The notes: generated by a model not told the origin, from the sequence alone. A stretch of 64,000 bases of DNA from Catonia carolina (GCA_035578175.1 JAQMRL010000006.1:55841001-55905000), one strand, 5' to 3'. Shown: positions 1-13,008, counted from the stretch's first letter. Program-made: numbers and translations.

Positions 1-1480
1 AATATCATCCAATTCAAATAACTTAAAGGGGGCAGAAGATATAAAAAGAGATAGAAAGATGGAATTAAATGTAGTTTAAAGTTAGGTTAGGTTTCGGTTA
101 CATTTTGTTAGGTTATTTTTTTTATTAAGATTTTTCTTTTATAAGTACGATCGGTTGGCAACATTGGTTTTATATAATATTATTATAAAATAAAATGTAT
201 TGGCACCCCTGTTTTATATATATATCCCTCGCGCATTGTACATCTTTTGTTATATTATTACACGCCTTTAGCGTTTTCTATGTCATACATAGGTATAAAA
301 GGACTTGAATAGATGGTAGCGAATCAGCTATTCTTAATACTGTATATATCCAAAAACCAAATCACACCCCAGTTTTTTCTTTGAATAAGGTGGGGGAAGA
401 ACGCACGCGTGTGTATAGATTGATTGAAAATGTTAAATAATATTGTATAGTTGTTAGGTTGGCTGACCTTTATACTATAACAAACTACCGAACTATTGTT
501 GTATCAGTACAAAACGATTCGTATATTTGAACTGTATTTAATTTCTTGTCGGATATAGTTCATACTAATAACTCCCTCAATAAGTTTCATTTTATTCTTA
601 CACCTTGTTTTCTTTATTCCATCTGATCTTTAGATGTATACCGTTTCTTATTATATTCCTTATTTTTGAATCTTTCAATCCTAACCTCAAAAATACAAAT
701 GGACAATACAAAAATAATATCGGACACATGTTACATGTTTTGTAAAGAATAGAGGAAGATCAAAACTACGCGTTTTAAGATGTAAGGCTTTACAAACACA
801 AATATTACAAAGAAATATACAAAATGAACACAAGATTCTTCTTTTATTAAAATGAAAATAAAAACAAGGTTTTATGTAATAGAATCTACAATCATTTCCT
901 GTCTTGTTTTCTTTATTCTTTACAATTCTGTCACCAATTTATAATTGTGTTCCTACAATCTAACAACTTTAACACTTACACCTAACACACCTTCGAAATA
1001 AGATATAAAGTTTCTGCAATGTAACAAAATTAAAGTAAATATTAAATGGCTAGAAAAAAAATATCGTACAATTATTATTTACAACAGTATTATAATAATA
1101 CAATTCTGATTTCTACTGATTTACAAGTACGTGAATTTAAAATAGAATTAGTGATGTATTTTAGACTACGTTATGTTTAAATGTATATTTTTTTATTTGC
1201 TAGATTACATACAGTGTATTTATAGATAACTCAGAATTTGTTAGTTCCAAAAATAATTGTTTATTATTTTGTTTTAAATTTCAGATATCCTGGAAACAAA
1301 ACTGTTGAATTGAATCTTAAAAATAGCAATGAGTATTTTGGTATTACCTCAAAATTATATTTACGAAAACCTTTAAGTATCTTTCAGGGAACAAAAGTGT
1401 TATTTTTTATGTAATTATATAAAACGGTGGTGATGAGGAGGATCTATCCTATATGGTTAGGAAATTAAAAGAAGAATATG
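1..1480. other. AT-rich intronic DNA, no feature recognised
   Basis: Low-GC sequence with short homopolymer and TA runs. Two TTAGG-like units near 84-93 are isolated and not a telomere repeat. No coding or TIR structure was seen. It should be vnd intron 3. Confidence 0.5.
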
Positions 1481-2180
1481 CGAGATGGTGGCTGAAGATC
1501 AACTGTGGAAAGATAGAGTATTTGGCAGTCGGGGGACCTCAGGAAGACTTGCAGCTGGATGGGGGAAATTTATTAGATGTGTAGAACAATGCAAGTACCT
1601 CGGATCAATATTCACGAAGGAAGACACATCTGCAACAGATATTAGTTGTAGGATTGCCCAAGGTAGGAAAGCAATAAGATGCTTAAATTCCCTGTTTTGG
1701 TCGCCGAAAGTCCGGATTGACAGAAAGAAAAGAAATTGATAATGCTGTAGTGAAACCTATTACGTTGTATGGTTGTGAGGCTTAGAACCTGTATAGAAGA
1801 AGTCAGGACGAATTGAGGGCTTTAGAGATGGATTGCTTCAGACGCTTATGTCGGATCTCCCGGATGGATAGGGTCAGAAACGAGGAAGTCAAGGGAAGGA
1901 TAGGTTGTGGTAGTACAGTAGTGGAGGACATTGAAATAAGGCAGTTGGTGTGGTATGGCCATGTCCAGAGGATGGAGGGGCATAGATGGCGAGGAGACTC
2001 TTGGAGTACTGTCCTTCAAGTCGGCGTAGAAGAGGAAGGCTGCAGGGAATCAGATCCGCAATGGAGGAGAGACAATTGATAGAGGAGGATCGAGATCCGT
2101 TGTTGAGAAGTGGCATAGATAAATGGCGTCCAGGGTGTCCAGACACCCTCCGAAATGTAAAAGAAAGAAAAAAATTATTA
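1481..2180 (+). pseudogene. Non-LTR retrotransposon 3' part (post-RT region), decayed
   Basis: Broken frames give the typical end of an insect endonuclease/reverse-transcriptase LINE: CKYLGSIFTKEDTSATDISC, RIAQGRKAIRCLN, ITLYGCEA-like residues, then EMDCFRRLCRISRMDRVRNE and LVWYGHVQRMEG. At least one stop (near 1785) and frame changes separate the pieces. It ends in an A/T-rich AATAATAAT tail at about 2160-2200. It lies in vnd intron 3. Confidence 0.7.
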
Positions 2181-2940
2181 TAAATAATAATAATTTTAAG
2201 ACGTCTGTACTTACGAAATTTAGATAATTATTATACATAATTAAGTTTTAGTAAAATTATATATCATGTATGATTTCGTCCAATTACAATGACAAAATAA
2301 TGAGCAAATCCGTAATTTTCGGATGGATGTTTTGTTAATAATAAAACAGCTATATAATTCATATTAATAAAATTAAAGTGTAATCTCTTCCATTGAACAT
2401 TTTCCTTAATAAAATATACTTAAGTTGATTTTATTAAAACTTATCAATCAATTTAGAAAAGGATTTAAAAATGTGTCAACGGTTAGGTATAAGATTTAGT
2501 AGCACTAGTAAAGAGTAACTAAATATATACCAAGTAATGAAATAGAAAAGAGAAAAACAACACCCCTTATCAGACGCTTTCTCTCTTCTTCCTGGTAAAT
2601 AAAACCAATATCAACCCCCGTTTATAACCTTCCCCTTTTAACATAACCATCAAATTACAACCGACAAACTGATATCAACCCCTACTGTCTAAAACTGTTA
2701 GCGAAAACGGATTAACGTTTGTACTAGTGGACTAACACAATATCATATTGTTTAACGTGTATGTAATTACATTGTACGGCTATATAATTTAATCATTTGA
2801 AAATGAGTTTTTTGAGTCAATGTTAAATTTTATGGAAATGTAAGGTACTTTATTTCAAGAAACATATAAATTTAAGCTTATTACTCTTGTTAATTAAAAG
2901 ACATTCTACGTTATTAAGCAAACTAAAATTATTTTAAATA
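2181..2940. other. AT-rich DNA, no feature recognised
   Basis: A C-rich patch (about 2560-2690) stands out from the AT background, but I could not assign it. Confidence 0.4.
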
Positions 2941-3065
2941 AATCACTTTTCGAAACCGTATGGACATACGGGATTAAATTGCGGGGTACGTCCAACACTT
3001 TTAATGTAAACAAACTGAAGGTTTCCAATTACAAATCCATGATATTTCAAAATCTAAAATAATAT
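2941..3065 (+). pseudogene. Jockey-like LINE fragment
   Basis: The frame starting near 2951 reads ETVWTYGIKLRGTSNTFNVN, matching the conserved KPIWTYGIQLWGTAS segment that follows the RT domain in jockey-clade elements. It is only about 120 bp and 5'-truncated. Confidence 0.55.
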
Positions 3066-3270
3066 TAACATTCATACTGCCAAACAAAAAATACAAAAAT
3101 TCCGTTCTAAATATGATATTTTCACAAAATTGTTAAACGAGATTAAAAAACATATTGTATTAAATTTACTTTATAGATTTTAATAGTTATTGTTTTTAAA
3201 TTTGTTTCCTTCCTGCAAGACAATATCAATATTTTTATTAATGGAAGAAATTATGAGCATTTAATATAAT

Positions 3271-3985
3271 TGAATCGGTCATTTCAGAAAGCCCGTAAGT
3301 CAAAAAACGAACTTTTAGAAAAATTAAAAAACTTGTAATTTATTATGTTTCAATTTAAAAAATATAAGTTGTTCAGAGGGTTGTCTCCTTTAATATAAAA
3401 TATACTTTTGTCTTTTTAAATACAACCCACTTGTTTAAAAAAATATTTAACTTTATTTTTGACTTAATGTGTTTCTGAAATAAGTTGGAGTAAAATGTTA
3501 TCTTACGTTGTTTTCTGTGAAATACGTTGTAAGACCAGAAGAAAATTGTGTTGTACAGTAGTATTCATTTATTTATTTCAGTAGTTCACATTATGACTTA
3601 AAATAGCTATCTGAAATAATAGAAATAGAAATTCTTAAGTTTAAGAAAAAAAATGTTGATTTTCAGGGCTATTCACGTTCTTCATCGTTGTGATAAACAG
3701 TAGTTTTCTCCCTTAAAAATATTTTTGCATAGATCTTTGTGTGTCCTTTTCCACTAGAAAGTAGAGTTTAAGCTTCAAAAGAACATTAACTTTCATTTTG
3801 TAATTAGAAGGGAACACTTTATATCCGTAAGGATAAGCCTTTTCTTTGTGTTATATATTACTTAAGAAAAGCCAGACTTATGTGATTTTTGTTGGGATGG
3901 TGTGTTTACATTCAGTTAGTTTCAAAATGCACTAAAGAAAAAATATAAAATTATGATTTATCAGCTTTCTGAAATGACTGATTCA
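3271..3985 (+). mobile_element. MITE family F, copy 1 (22-bp TIRs)
   Basis: The ends are TGAATCGGTCATTTCAGAAA (3271) and its inverted counterpart ending at 3985; 21 of 22 TIR bases match. The AT-rich interior has no coding capacity. A second full copy of similar length lies at 34259-34968 in the opposite orientation. Non-autonomous DNA transposon; superfamily not determined. A TSD is not certain because the flanks are AT-rich and partly palindromic. Confidence 0.75.
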
Positions 3986-4267
3986 ATTAATTATCGTTTA
4001 ATTTCATGTGAACAAGTCGTAATATTGTAAAATTAAAAATAACATTATTTATATTATCTCTACTCATAAAAACAACAAATATGGTATCTGAAATGTACAA
4101 CATATTTTTACTAAAAACTCAAAAATCGTTGAAACAATTTTTTAATAAGATTTTCAATAACTTATTAGACTTACTTGAAAGTTAACCAAGTTTGGGTTTA
4201 AAATTATATTAATAACTTTAAAAATTCATGAGAATAGAGCTTTCAGCTAACTGGATATCATGTTTCT

Positions 4268-4690
4268 TTAATAATAATAATGAAAATGAGGAAAAGACGT
4301 CTTACATTTTTTGGTCATATCATGAGGCTTCCTGATCATAGAGTTACAAAAAAGATGGTAAAATATGTAGCTTCGCTTGTCAATGGAGGGGAATGGATTC
4401 GACACGTTAAGAAAGATCTAGTTCTGGCAAACATTACTGATAATGAAGTTACCAATCGAAATAGTTTTAGAACAAAAATGAATGAATGGGAGGTTATTCC
4501 AGAGGTTAAAATTCCAAGAGTTGGAACAAGATGGAGTGAGGAACGAAAAGCTGATTTTTCTCAGAAAATGAAAGGCTGGTGGGCAAACAAGAAAAACACC
4601 AAGTCTAATAATCAATGATCGTGAATAATGCTCAGCGTCTTCCACTTCGGGAGCTCTACGGCTAATAATAATAATAATAATGAAAATAAT
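4268..4690 (+). pseudogene. LINE 3' end (lineage A) with AAT tail
   Basis: An open frame from 4280 to 4615 reads MKMRKRRLTFFGHIMRLPDH, RVTKKMVKYV, and ends WSEERKADFSQKMKGWWANK. This is the post-RT C-terminus of an insect LINE, R-R-x-x-F-F-G-H being its hallmark. It is followed by a short 3' UTR and a TAATAATAATAATAATAATG tail at about 4661-4682. The same lineage recurs at 31880, 53800 and 57678. Confidence 0.7.
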
Positions 4691-5474
4691 GGTACTTATT
4701 TCTCTCCTTGTACAAACTGACTTCATGATAGCCAACCATAAAATTTCCTTACCCTCATATCTCTTTGCATATTTTGTAATTTAAAACTTGCAAAAAGTAA
4801 CACACTCTTTTATTTACAAAAATAAGGTCAGCCGTAATTTTTGGAATTTGACACAATAATTTGTCAACTACTGTATCGAAAAATTTAGAGTATGGCAACT
4901 TAAAATTTTCAAAAAGAATTTACTGCAATTCCTTTCAGTTTTTTTCAACAACCTTAGCGAACTGCACCCAACATGCTTACTATCCTAAAACGAAATAAAT
5001 TTTAAAAACAAGGGTGAAATCTAACTGAATGTATTACGATAACACACGATAAAAAAATGTTTTTAATGTTAGTTTTTTTTTAAATTTAGATTATTTTATA
5101 AACGTTTGAATATTATGTTCGTTTGATTAGACACGTTTGATAATGCAATACTTTTACTGTTAAAGGTATTGTTTACAAAAATTGCAACATTTATCTAAAT
5201 AAAAAAAAACAGTGTTATGCATTACTTTAGAATACAACTACGTCTTTATTTTAAATAACATAAAATAAACAACATTTAATTTTCTTTGTTGTATCTCTCT
5301 AACACAACAAATAATAATTAGTTTTGACTCTCCTACAGCTAGTACATCAATGAATTATTGTAACTTAAATACAATTAAAAATTAAATAACCATTGCTTGA
5401 TAATTTTGCCGATGAGTAATTAAACCGTCTCCACGTTTTAGATCTTTAAGTAGTTATTTTATTATTATTATTTA
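4691..5474. other. AT-rich DNA, no feature recognised
   Basis: No coding, TIR or tRNA-like signal was seen; intronic relative to vnd. Confidence 0.4.
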
Positions 5475-6280
<806 letters not shown>

Positions 6281-6342
6281 TAGAATACCGGTGGGTTATT
6301 TAAGCCTGAACCTGACCTATCTTACGCAGTTACAAAACTCCT

Positions 6343-6835
6343 AAAAATCTGGTGTGAAACACTCACACAATTTTCTCTTGCTAATGTAAATAACAATATA
6401 ACCAAAAATAGAAATAAACAAAAAATTAATCTCAAGAAACATAACCTCATTTTAATAATGAGTGAAAGACACAAAATGAAAACCAACCGTTGTTTGGCTT
6501 AATGCTGAAAATCTCTTTTTGACGCTAAGTTCTTGGCTAAAGTCTTTAGGCTCTGTAGAGAAAAATGCTTGAAATAAAAGTTGTAGATCTCTTTATTTTC
6601 TATAAATTTTCGTCGTAAAATGCATACGAAAGCCGAAATTTTTAAAAAAATTCATTTTTTTACAGATTTTCATGAAAAAAAAAACAGAAAATCACTAATT
6701 ACCGCTAAACCAAGCGTTATAGAAAAAAATGTTCGAATTAAAAGTTGTAGATTTTAAAATTTTCTACAACTTTAATTATACTTGTTTGCGCTAAAATGCA
6801 TATTAAGGCTGCAATCTTAAAAACCGATCTAAAAT
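6343..6835 (-). mobile_element. Repeat family A, copy 2 (3' half, inverted)
   Basis: It begins AAAAATCTGGTGTGAAACAC, the complement of the family 3' end, and includes both internal units with the AAAAGTTGTAG hairpin. It faces copy 1 tail to tail, about 60 bp away. Confidence 0.75.
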
Positions 6836-7009
6836 TACTTACTTAAAAATTTGTTTTTTTTTTAAGTAAATTCATTATTATCATAAATACTTAAATATTT
6901 CAGCAACATTTAATTTTCAGAGACAGCTGATTGTTGCAATAACTTTAAATGATAAAACAAATTGTCAAAATTTAAAAAAAATTAATTTTTTAAAATATTT
7001 CCAATATTT

Positions 7010-7340
7010 TTTGAACAATAAAAAAATTTTCGGCTGATGGATCGACCCACTTATCTTTAACATCTCCGGACCAGAACGTTATCATAGCTTCAAACATAAC
7101 AATGCGAAAAGTTGATACAATTTACAATACTTAAGTGGAAAACGGTTACAAATTTATATGTTTTTGTACTTAAGCTAAAATACAGCTTAAAATTTATCAA
7201 AATTGATATTTTTTAGAAGGTCTAAACATTTTCTAATGATTCCCGACTATAACATGTCTTCATTTTATTCGTGGGAAGAAAATCTGAACAAACTAATGAA
7301 AATCAATGCTATTTCCCAATGGTTAAAATTCCGTGGTATA
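7010..7340 (-). mobile_element. Repeat family G, copy 1 (Merlin-like relic)
   Basis: It shares about 270 bp with 11645-11918 in direct orientation. The right end (7290-7340) read on the minus strand gives a short N-W-E-I-A-L-I-F-I segment similar to the Merlin transposase trace at 13008-13200. The rest is AT-rich and non-coding. It abuts the rRNA fragment. Confidence 0.5.
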
Positions 7341-7612
7341 CCCGGTATAAGAGCATCACAGACGTGTTATTGCTCAGTTTCGTGCGGCTAGAAGCCGCCT
7401 GTCCCTCTAAGAATAAATTTGCTCGCCGGTAGCACGATTGTGGATACCGGGAACGCTTAGTTAGTAGGCTTGAGTCTCGTTCGTTATCGGATTAAGCAGA
7501 TAAATCGCTTCACCAACTAAGAACGGCCATGCATCACCACCTACTGAATCAAGAAAGAGCTCTCAATCTGTCAATCTTTCCGTTGTCCGGGCCTCGTGAA
7601 TTTTCCAGTATA
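7341..7612 (-). pseudogene. 18S rRNA pseudogene fragment
   Basis: Read on the minus strand it matches the conserved 3' half of eukaryotic small-subunit rRNA: GATTGACAGATTGAGAGCTC, GCATGGCCGTTCTTAGTTGG, GATAACGAACGAGACTC, TTCTTAGAGGGACAGGCGGC and GAGCAATAACACGTCTGTGA. Several universally conserved positions are changed and only about 270 bp is present, isolated among transposons, so it is a dispersed pseudogene rather than an rDNA unit. It explains the GC-rich island here. Confidence 0.92.
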
Positions 7613-8008
7613 GTCACTCCGTTAAAAAGAACTTTTAGCAGTACCAAAAAATAAAAACATTTAAAAAATATTTCTAACATTTGAAAAAAAATATTTAAAA
7701 ATATTGAAGCTGCTGTAATGTACATAATTTTCGAGATAAAAATTTAAACTTGATATAAAATTGTTCATAATTTATAACTGAATTTGAAAATAATAACTAA
7801 AATTTAAAAATTTTGACAAGAGGTTCATCTCGGATTTCTGTTTTATTTTTTTTTAATTAATTGTTTATCTTGCACTCAATTTTTAAAACAAGTAATAAAC
7901 AAGTTTTGAATTTTGACAATCTTCAACGAGGAGGTTACAGTGATTTAAGTAAATAATACATAGAATGAAATTGGCTAGTGAAAATTATCATTTTAAAAAT
8001 TTATTTAT
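7613..8008. other. AT-rich DNA, no feature recognised
   Basis: Short A/T runs only. Confidence 0.4.
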
Positions 8009-8753
8009 CCCACCGGGTTGGTCTAGAGCAGTGGTTCCCAACCTTTTATGGGGCATCGCCCCTTTGTGAAGGATGACTTACACCTATCGCCCCCTTCTCT
8101 TAGCATCGTATACCTAATTTAATTTGAAGTAATGTGTTGATAAATAATAAGTATGTTATTCTGTAAAAAAGATTTATTATTGTTCACAACAAATAATCAA
8201 CCAAAGCAGTTGTGTCCAGAATTCTTCATCTCATGTGTAGGAGCTCGACCATAAAAAATGTCAACAAAGAGTTTAGTTTATTTGTTTGTAAAAACTAAAC
8301 TATTTGTTTGTAAAAAAAACATGTATCCGCGACAGTAAAGATTCTACCCTGTAGTACAGTTTTATTTTTCTGTCTTTGAATACTCGTCGCCCCCTATCGC
8401 CCCCCTGTGAACCCAAATCGCCCACCAGGGGGCGATCGCCCCCAGGTTGAGAACCACTGGTCTAGAGGTAGTCGTCGCCAAAATCAGCTGTTTAACAGCT
8501 GATTTTCGGAGACGAAGGTTCCTGGTTCAAATCCTAGTAAAGTTAGTTACTTTTATACGGATTTGAATACTAGATAGTGGTTACCGGTGTATTTTGATGG
8601 TTGGGGTTCAATTAACCATACTCTCTCAGGAATGGTCGGCCTGGTTCTGTACAAGACTACACCTCATTTACACGTCATACATATCATCCTCATCTCATTG
8701 GGTCATGGGGTTGCTTATTGTTCTGAATTGAACAGATTGCAACGTACACAAAT
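8009..8753 (+). repeat. tRNA-derived SINE family C, copy 1 (split by hAT)
   Basis: The tRNA-like head has GGTTGGTCTAGAGGTAGTCG as an A-box region and GGTTCAAATCC as a B box (about 8522). The unrelated body includes CTCTCAGGAATGGTCGGCCT and TGTACAAGACTACACCTCAT and ends TTGCAACGTACACAAATT. The head is interrupted at its A box by the hAT element 8029-8459. Other copies are at 9478, 17667 and 46994. Confidence 0.8.
8029..8459 (+). mobile_element. hAT-type MITE, 431 bp, with 8-bp TSD
   Basis: The TIRs are CAGTGGTTCCCAACCTTT (left) and GGTTGAGAACCACTG (right), the hAT pattern CAGTGGTTCTCAACC. An exact 8-bp TSD GTCTAGAG flanks it (8021-8028 and 8460-8467). The interior is GC-variable with CGCCCCC runs and has no transposase. 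Confidence 0.93.
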
Positions 8754-8984
8754 TATGAAAAAAAATTATTTAACATAAAACATTATTTTGCACCTATACG
8801 TATATTATAAATGCTAACAGAACGAGTACAACGTGACATTTCAATGTATTTTTTTATTATAATCAACTATGCTAAAGAGTTACTCGTACCATCCATCTTT
8901 ACCAATAACAAATTTTGAACACTTATTTTGAATTTGATTAAGACCTTTTAAAACTCTGTCAAAAATTCATCTCCATCTTAGTTC

Positions 8985-9473
8985 ATGTCTTATAACCAAC
9001 AACTAGATTGTGATTACGTAACCAATCATACCCTTCACAAAGACCTGAAAATACCAACGGTTACATTGTAAACGCAATATACAACTCATTACACATAAAG
9101 ACAATTAACCACATAAATCCAAATGTCCAATATCTTTCAACTAACGATCTCCCTGTTAACAGACGACTGAAACGAAGGTGGAATAGGGATCTTCTCCGAA
9201 CACCATAAAAAAGCATTTCAATTTAATTTTTCATGGCTGTCTCATTTCATAAATAAAAATCAAAAAAAGAAAATCATCCATCATAGTTTAAATCATTATC
9301 ATTCAATTTATATTGGCACCACATTCATTGTAAATTTTCACGCCGAAATCGGTCACTGGATCGGTTCTCATTCACGTCACATTCCCGCCATTTCTCATTC
9401 ATTCCATCTCATTTACTAGTTGTGCTTTAAAAAATTTTACAGTTGTAAATAAAATAAAGTTGAAGTCAAAAAA
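8985..9473 (+). pseudogene. Jockey-like LINE 3' end with 3' UTR and A tail
   Basis: The frames give HKDLKIPTV (about 9025) and then HIKTINHINPNVQYLSTNDL and PVNRRLKRRWNRDLLRTP to a stop near 9210, the standard C-terminus of jockey elements. A frameshift separates the two parts. The 3' UTR runs to AATAAAGTTGAAGTC and a poly-A run at about 9463-9475. A family C SINE follows immediately. Confidence 0.7.
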
Positions 9474-9477
9474 AAAC

Positions 9478-9688
9478 AGGTGATTTACGGAAACGAAGGT
9501 TTACCTTAGTAAAGGTAGTTTCTTTCATACGGATTTGAATCTAGACAGTGGTACCGGTGAATTTTGATGGTAAGGGTTTAATTAATCATACTGTCTCAGG
9601 AATAGACGGCCTAAGTCTGTACAAGACTACACATCATCCTCATCTTATTAGGTCATAGGATAGCTTTTAACAGATTGCAACGTACACA
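9478..9688 (+). repeat. SINE family C, copy 2 (5'-truncated)
   Basis: It has GGAAACGAAGGTTTACC, GTCTCAGGAATAGACGGCCT, TGTACAAGACTACACATCAT and GCAACGTACACACATTAG in the same order as copy 1, with small deletions and no tRNA head. Confidence 0.75.
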
Positions 9689-11644
9689 CATTAGGGATTA
9701 AAAAGAAAATTAATATCAAACTAAAATAACTATATAAAAATTCATAATGCAAAAAAGGAAGAAAGAAAAAATTGTATTCTGAAAAGGAAAATAGAGAAGA
9801 TCTGGCTGAATGAAAGAACTTCATCGTTTAGGAAAAGAAAAGAGAAAAAAAATGAGTCATAATTCTGAGTGCGTGGTCTTATTTCGCGAAGAAACACTTA
9901 TTTTTTATATAAATACCTAACTTAATTACATAGGCCTACATTTTGTTTTGTGTTAATAATCGAAGTTCAATTTATTAAAACATCGTTTTAGTTATTCGAT
10001 ATTATATTAAAAGTATAATAATTGTAAAAAAAATTTGGGTGGCAATTCCATTAATAAGGTTTAAGTTAGGGGATAATTTAAAACATGTTGGTCCAGTGAA
10101 CCTAGTAAAATCACAAAAGACTATTTGAATTGTGCATTTCCAAAAAATTTGTATGCGCCATTTTGGGTGAAATATATTTTATTACAAAAATACGTTGTAA
10201 ATTCTATGTTTAACAATACTGTACTTTTCTTTTAAAACTACTTTTTTGTCACCGATTGATTTTTTACGATCGGTCATTGTTATTATTTAATGTTTTTAAT
10301 TTTTGTTTGTAATTCATTGTTGTTAATTTTTCTTACTTGGTTTTTGTAATTTTGTATCAGCAATGTATTAAATATTGTAAATATTTTTTTTTAATTGGTC
10401 GCTAATGACTGCATTGTAAAAAACAAAATATAATTTGTAAAGATTTTTAAAGTTCAAACTGTAAAACACTGTGAACTATATCTTAACGAGCAGAAACAAC
10501 TACTACCTACTGTAATATTCACGTGATATGCTATGTAGACCTGAGCAGTTAACATACGTCAAATTCAATCTCCTCGTAAACAATGATATTAAAAAAATAA
10601 AAATTGTGATTTCATTTCGTTGATAACAGAATTGTTTGTTCGTCATACAATAAAATAATTTGTAGTAGACGTACCTTGAACATTCACGAATCTATGTGGA
10701 TTTAAATCAATATTTTTTTACATCGCGTTATAGCACAAAACCTTTACAAGTGAAAAATGATTAATTCAAGCGTTCATTTTGATTAAATATGATTTGATAT
10801 TTAATGAATTATAATATTTAATAACTTTCTGCGTAAGTTTAATTAATTTATTCGGTTTTTACAATAAAAAATTTAGTTATGCGATTCAAAAATCATGCAC
10901 TTGAAACGCAAAATATTGTTCAATGACTATTGTAATATTGTACAGTTATTTTTAAAAAAATGGTTAAGAGAATAGATTGTTCATTGCAAGAATTATATAT
11001 TTTATGGAGAGAGATGTGTTGAACAAGAATGGTGAATCACAATGGATGAGATGTTTTGAATAGGAAATCGAATAGTTCTAGGAAATCGAAACTAGTAGAA
11101 ACGTTTGTTTTTATTTTGCTACTATAATGTTTCAGGAGAGTGGAAAATTTATTAGAAGGATCTTGATTGTTAGGGAAACTATTAGAACGCAGGTATAGAA
11201 ACAATTAGCGTCTTTGTAGTCAGCTGTTACTTGAATTCTGAATGGAAAGTGTTAAGGGTAGTACGTTTATAGTGTGTGCGCGTGCGGGTGGTAGCAAGTG
11301 GTTTTGGTCAGGTATAACATTGTTTGGTCAGTTAAATTACAATATGTTACTTATAGTCAAGTTTAAGTTGTTTAATTAATTTAATTGAAGTAATCTAATT
11401 GTATTTATTAAAATCCTAAGGTTAATCACTAATTTTTTAAATAAATAATTGGTATAAGTTTAAAGTAAGTTTTTCTTATTTTTTATAATCATATCCCAAA
11501 CAAACCTAGGCTTAAGTAGTGTTACAGTATTTCAAATGTGATTCTGTTTACCCGTAAACTCTTAAGTTCTACTGAACAGATTTGTATAATTTTACGTGGT
11601 TTTATAAAACAAATTAGTAAACAAATATTCTGTTAAACAAGTTC
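9689..11644. other. AT-rich intronic DNA, no gene recognised
   Basis: One TAGGCCTA palindrome lies at 9931 and a GC-richer patch (GTGTGCGCGTGCGGGTGG) at about 11272. No coding or TIR signal was seen. Confidence 0.4.
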
Positions 11645-11930
11645 TGTTTAACAATAAAAAGAATTTCCGCAGATAGATTCGACCCAACTATCTTTAAATC
11701 ATCTTCACACGACAACTTTACCATTACTTCAAACATACAATATGACGTACTCTTAAAATTTACAATACTTAAATAGAAAACGGTTACAAATTTATGTATT
11801 TTAAGCTAATATTCAGCTTAAAATGTATCAAAATTAATATTGTTTTAAAGGTCTAAATTCTTTTCTAATAATTCCTGATTATACAAAGTTTTCATTTATT
11901 CGTGGGAAGAAAATATGGGTCTTTTCTCTT
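11645..11930 (-). repeat. Repeat family G, copy 2
   Basis: It is a direct repeat of 7010-7285, sharing for example GAAAACGGTTACAAATTTAT and TTTATTCGTGGGAAGAAAAT, with many point differences. Confidence 0.6.
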
Positions 11931-12061
11931 ATTCCCCCGCCAGTAAGTTTTTTGTAAATTTTGTGGATATTTCATATGAAGTCTTAAAGTATTTTTATTG
12001 ATAAAACGGGAAAATAATTTAAAAAATACTGCATTAATATTTTATAAATTCATTAGGTTAT

Positions 12062-12530
12062 TAAATTTCTATTGTTATTAAAATAAAAATATAATATTGT
12101 TATTTTATGTAAAATGTAATTGAATTAGGCCGGCCGCATTGGCGCAGTTGGTAACGTGCTCGCCTCTCATCATGCGGTCTTGGGTTCGAATCCCATTCAG
12201 GCACGGCATATTTTCATACGTTACAAAAAATCATTTCATCCTTCACCGTCTGCATTAGCAGTAATTGCAGGACAGTCGGACGTTAAACAAAAAAAAAAAA
12301 TTAATCATTTATTTTATGGGTTTTTTTTAATTCTGTTTAACGCAATCTTTGTAACCTATTTAACTGTAGTAATTTAACTTGGTAATTTTATAGTAGTTAT
12401 AAGTATTTAAGTGATTTATTTATTTTTTTGTTCTGTATACTCCTATGCGCGGACAGAACTCTTTGTGAAGAAGAGTTTTTGCGCATAAGTATATTTAGTT
12501 TAAAATATTGTAGGCCTACATAGCTTAGTA
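12062..12530 (+). repeat. Repeat family H, copy 1 (carries a SINE D insertion)
   Basis: The left part (12062-12126) and right part (12300-12530) match one continuous segment at 41747-42030. Shared landmarks include AATTCTGTTTAACGCAATC and CAGAACTCTTTGTGAAGAAG. A third partial copy is at 47205-47335 on the minus strand. Unclassified dispersed repeat with a short AACTCTT/AAGAGTT hairpin. Confidence 0.75.
12127..12299 (+). repeat. tRNA-derived SINE family D, copy 1
   Basis: The tRNA-like head has A box TTGGCGCAGTTGGTAACG and B box GGGTTCGAATCCC; the anticodon position reads CAT within CTCTCATCATG, resembling tRNA-Met. The tail is CGTCTGCATTAGCAGTAATT, then GGACAGTCGGACGTTAAAC and poly-A. The acceptor stem does not pair, so it is not a functional tRNA. 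It interrupts family H. Confidence 0.8.
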
Positions 12531-12586
12531 CAGTAATGAATTGTAATTTTAATGTAGCTATATTTTACTAAATAAAATAAATAACT

Positions 12587-13008
12587 GCCCATAAAAGACA
12601 GGTGGAGTGTCAAATTATTTGCACTCAATCTGTTTGTTGTAGAGCTAAAATAAATAGTTCTGTTTCTTATCACATGGTCAGCCAATGAAACGACTGAATC
12701 ATTAAAGAACAGAAGAGGCAGAGATGTAAAAGACACTAATCAGAATTATCTCCTCTGAAAATAATGAATTTCATTATACAGGCAGAACCTGTGGTGAATG
12801 AAGTGAAGGTGTCATTTGCAGAGTGGAAAATTGTGCTTTTCAGAGGGCCCGGCATGCTAATAAGCGTATTTTTCCACTCAGTTGTTTGTGGCAATGGTAA
12901 ACCACCTCACTCCTCGTTTTACTTAGTAAAACCTCTACAGGTTCAAACCAGCCTTTCGGCTGATGACCTAAACAACATAAAATAAATAAATAAATAAAAT
13001 AAAATAAA
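12587..13008 (+). repeat. Repeat family B, copy 1, with AAAT-rich tail
   Basis: This is a roughly 400-bp interspersed repeat starting CCCATAA...CAGGTGGAGTG and ending GGTTCAAACCAGCCTTTCGG then CTGATGACCTAAACAACA. This copy ends in (TAAA)n/(ATAAA)n at about 12979-13007, which suggests retroposition (SINE-like). There are ten copies in the window and no TIRs. Confidence 0.85.

Noticed and set aside
83..93. Telomere-like TTAGGTTAGG
   Set aside because: Only two units in AT-rich DNA; no array.
7203..7391. 62-codon plus-strand frame
   Set aside because: Its 3' half is antisense 18S rRNA sequence and its 5' half is repeat family G.
12130..12205. Possible tRNA-Met gene
   Set aside because: It has A and B boxes and a CAT at the anticodon position, but acceptor and anticodon stems do not pair and it continues into a poly-A tailed SINE body.
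12764..12985. 73-codon frames recurring in family B copies
   Set aside because: Open by chance in a few copies, broken in the others; no conservation of reading frame across the family.
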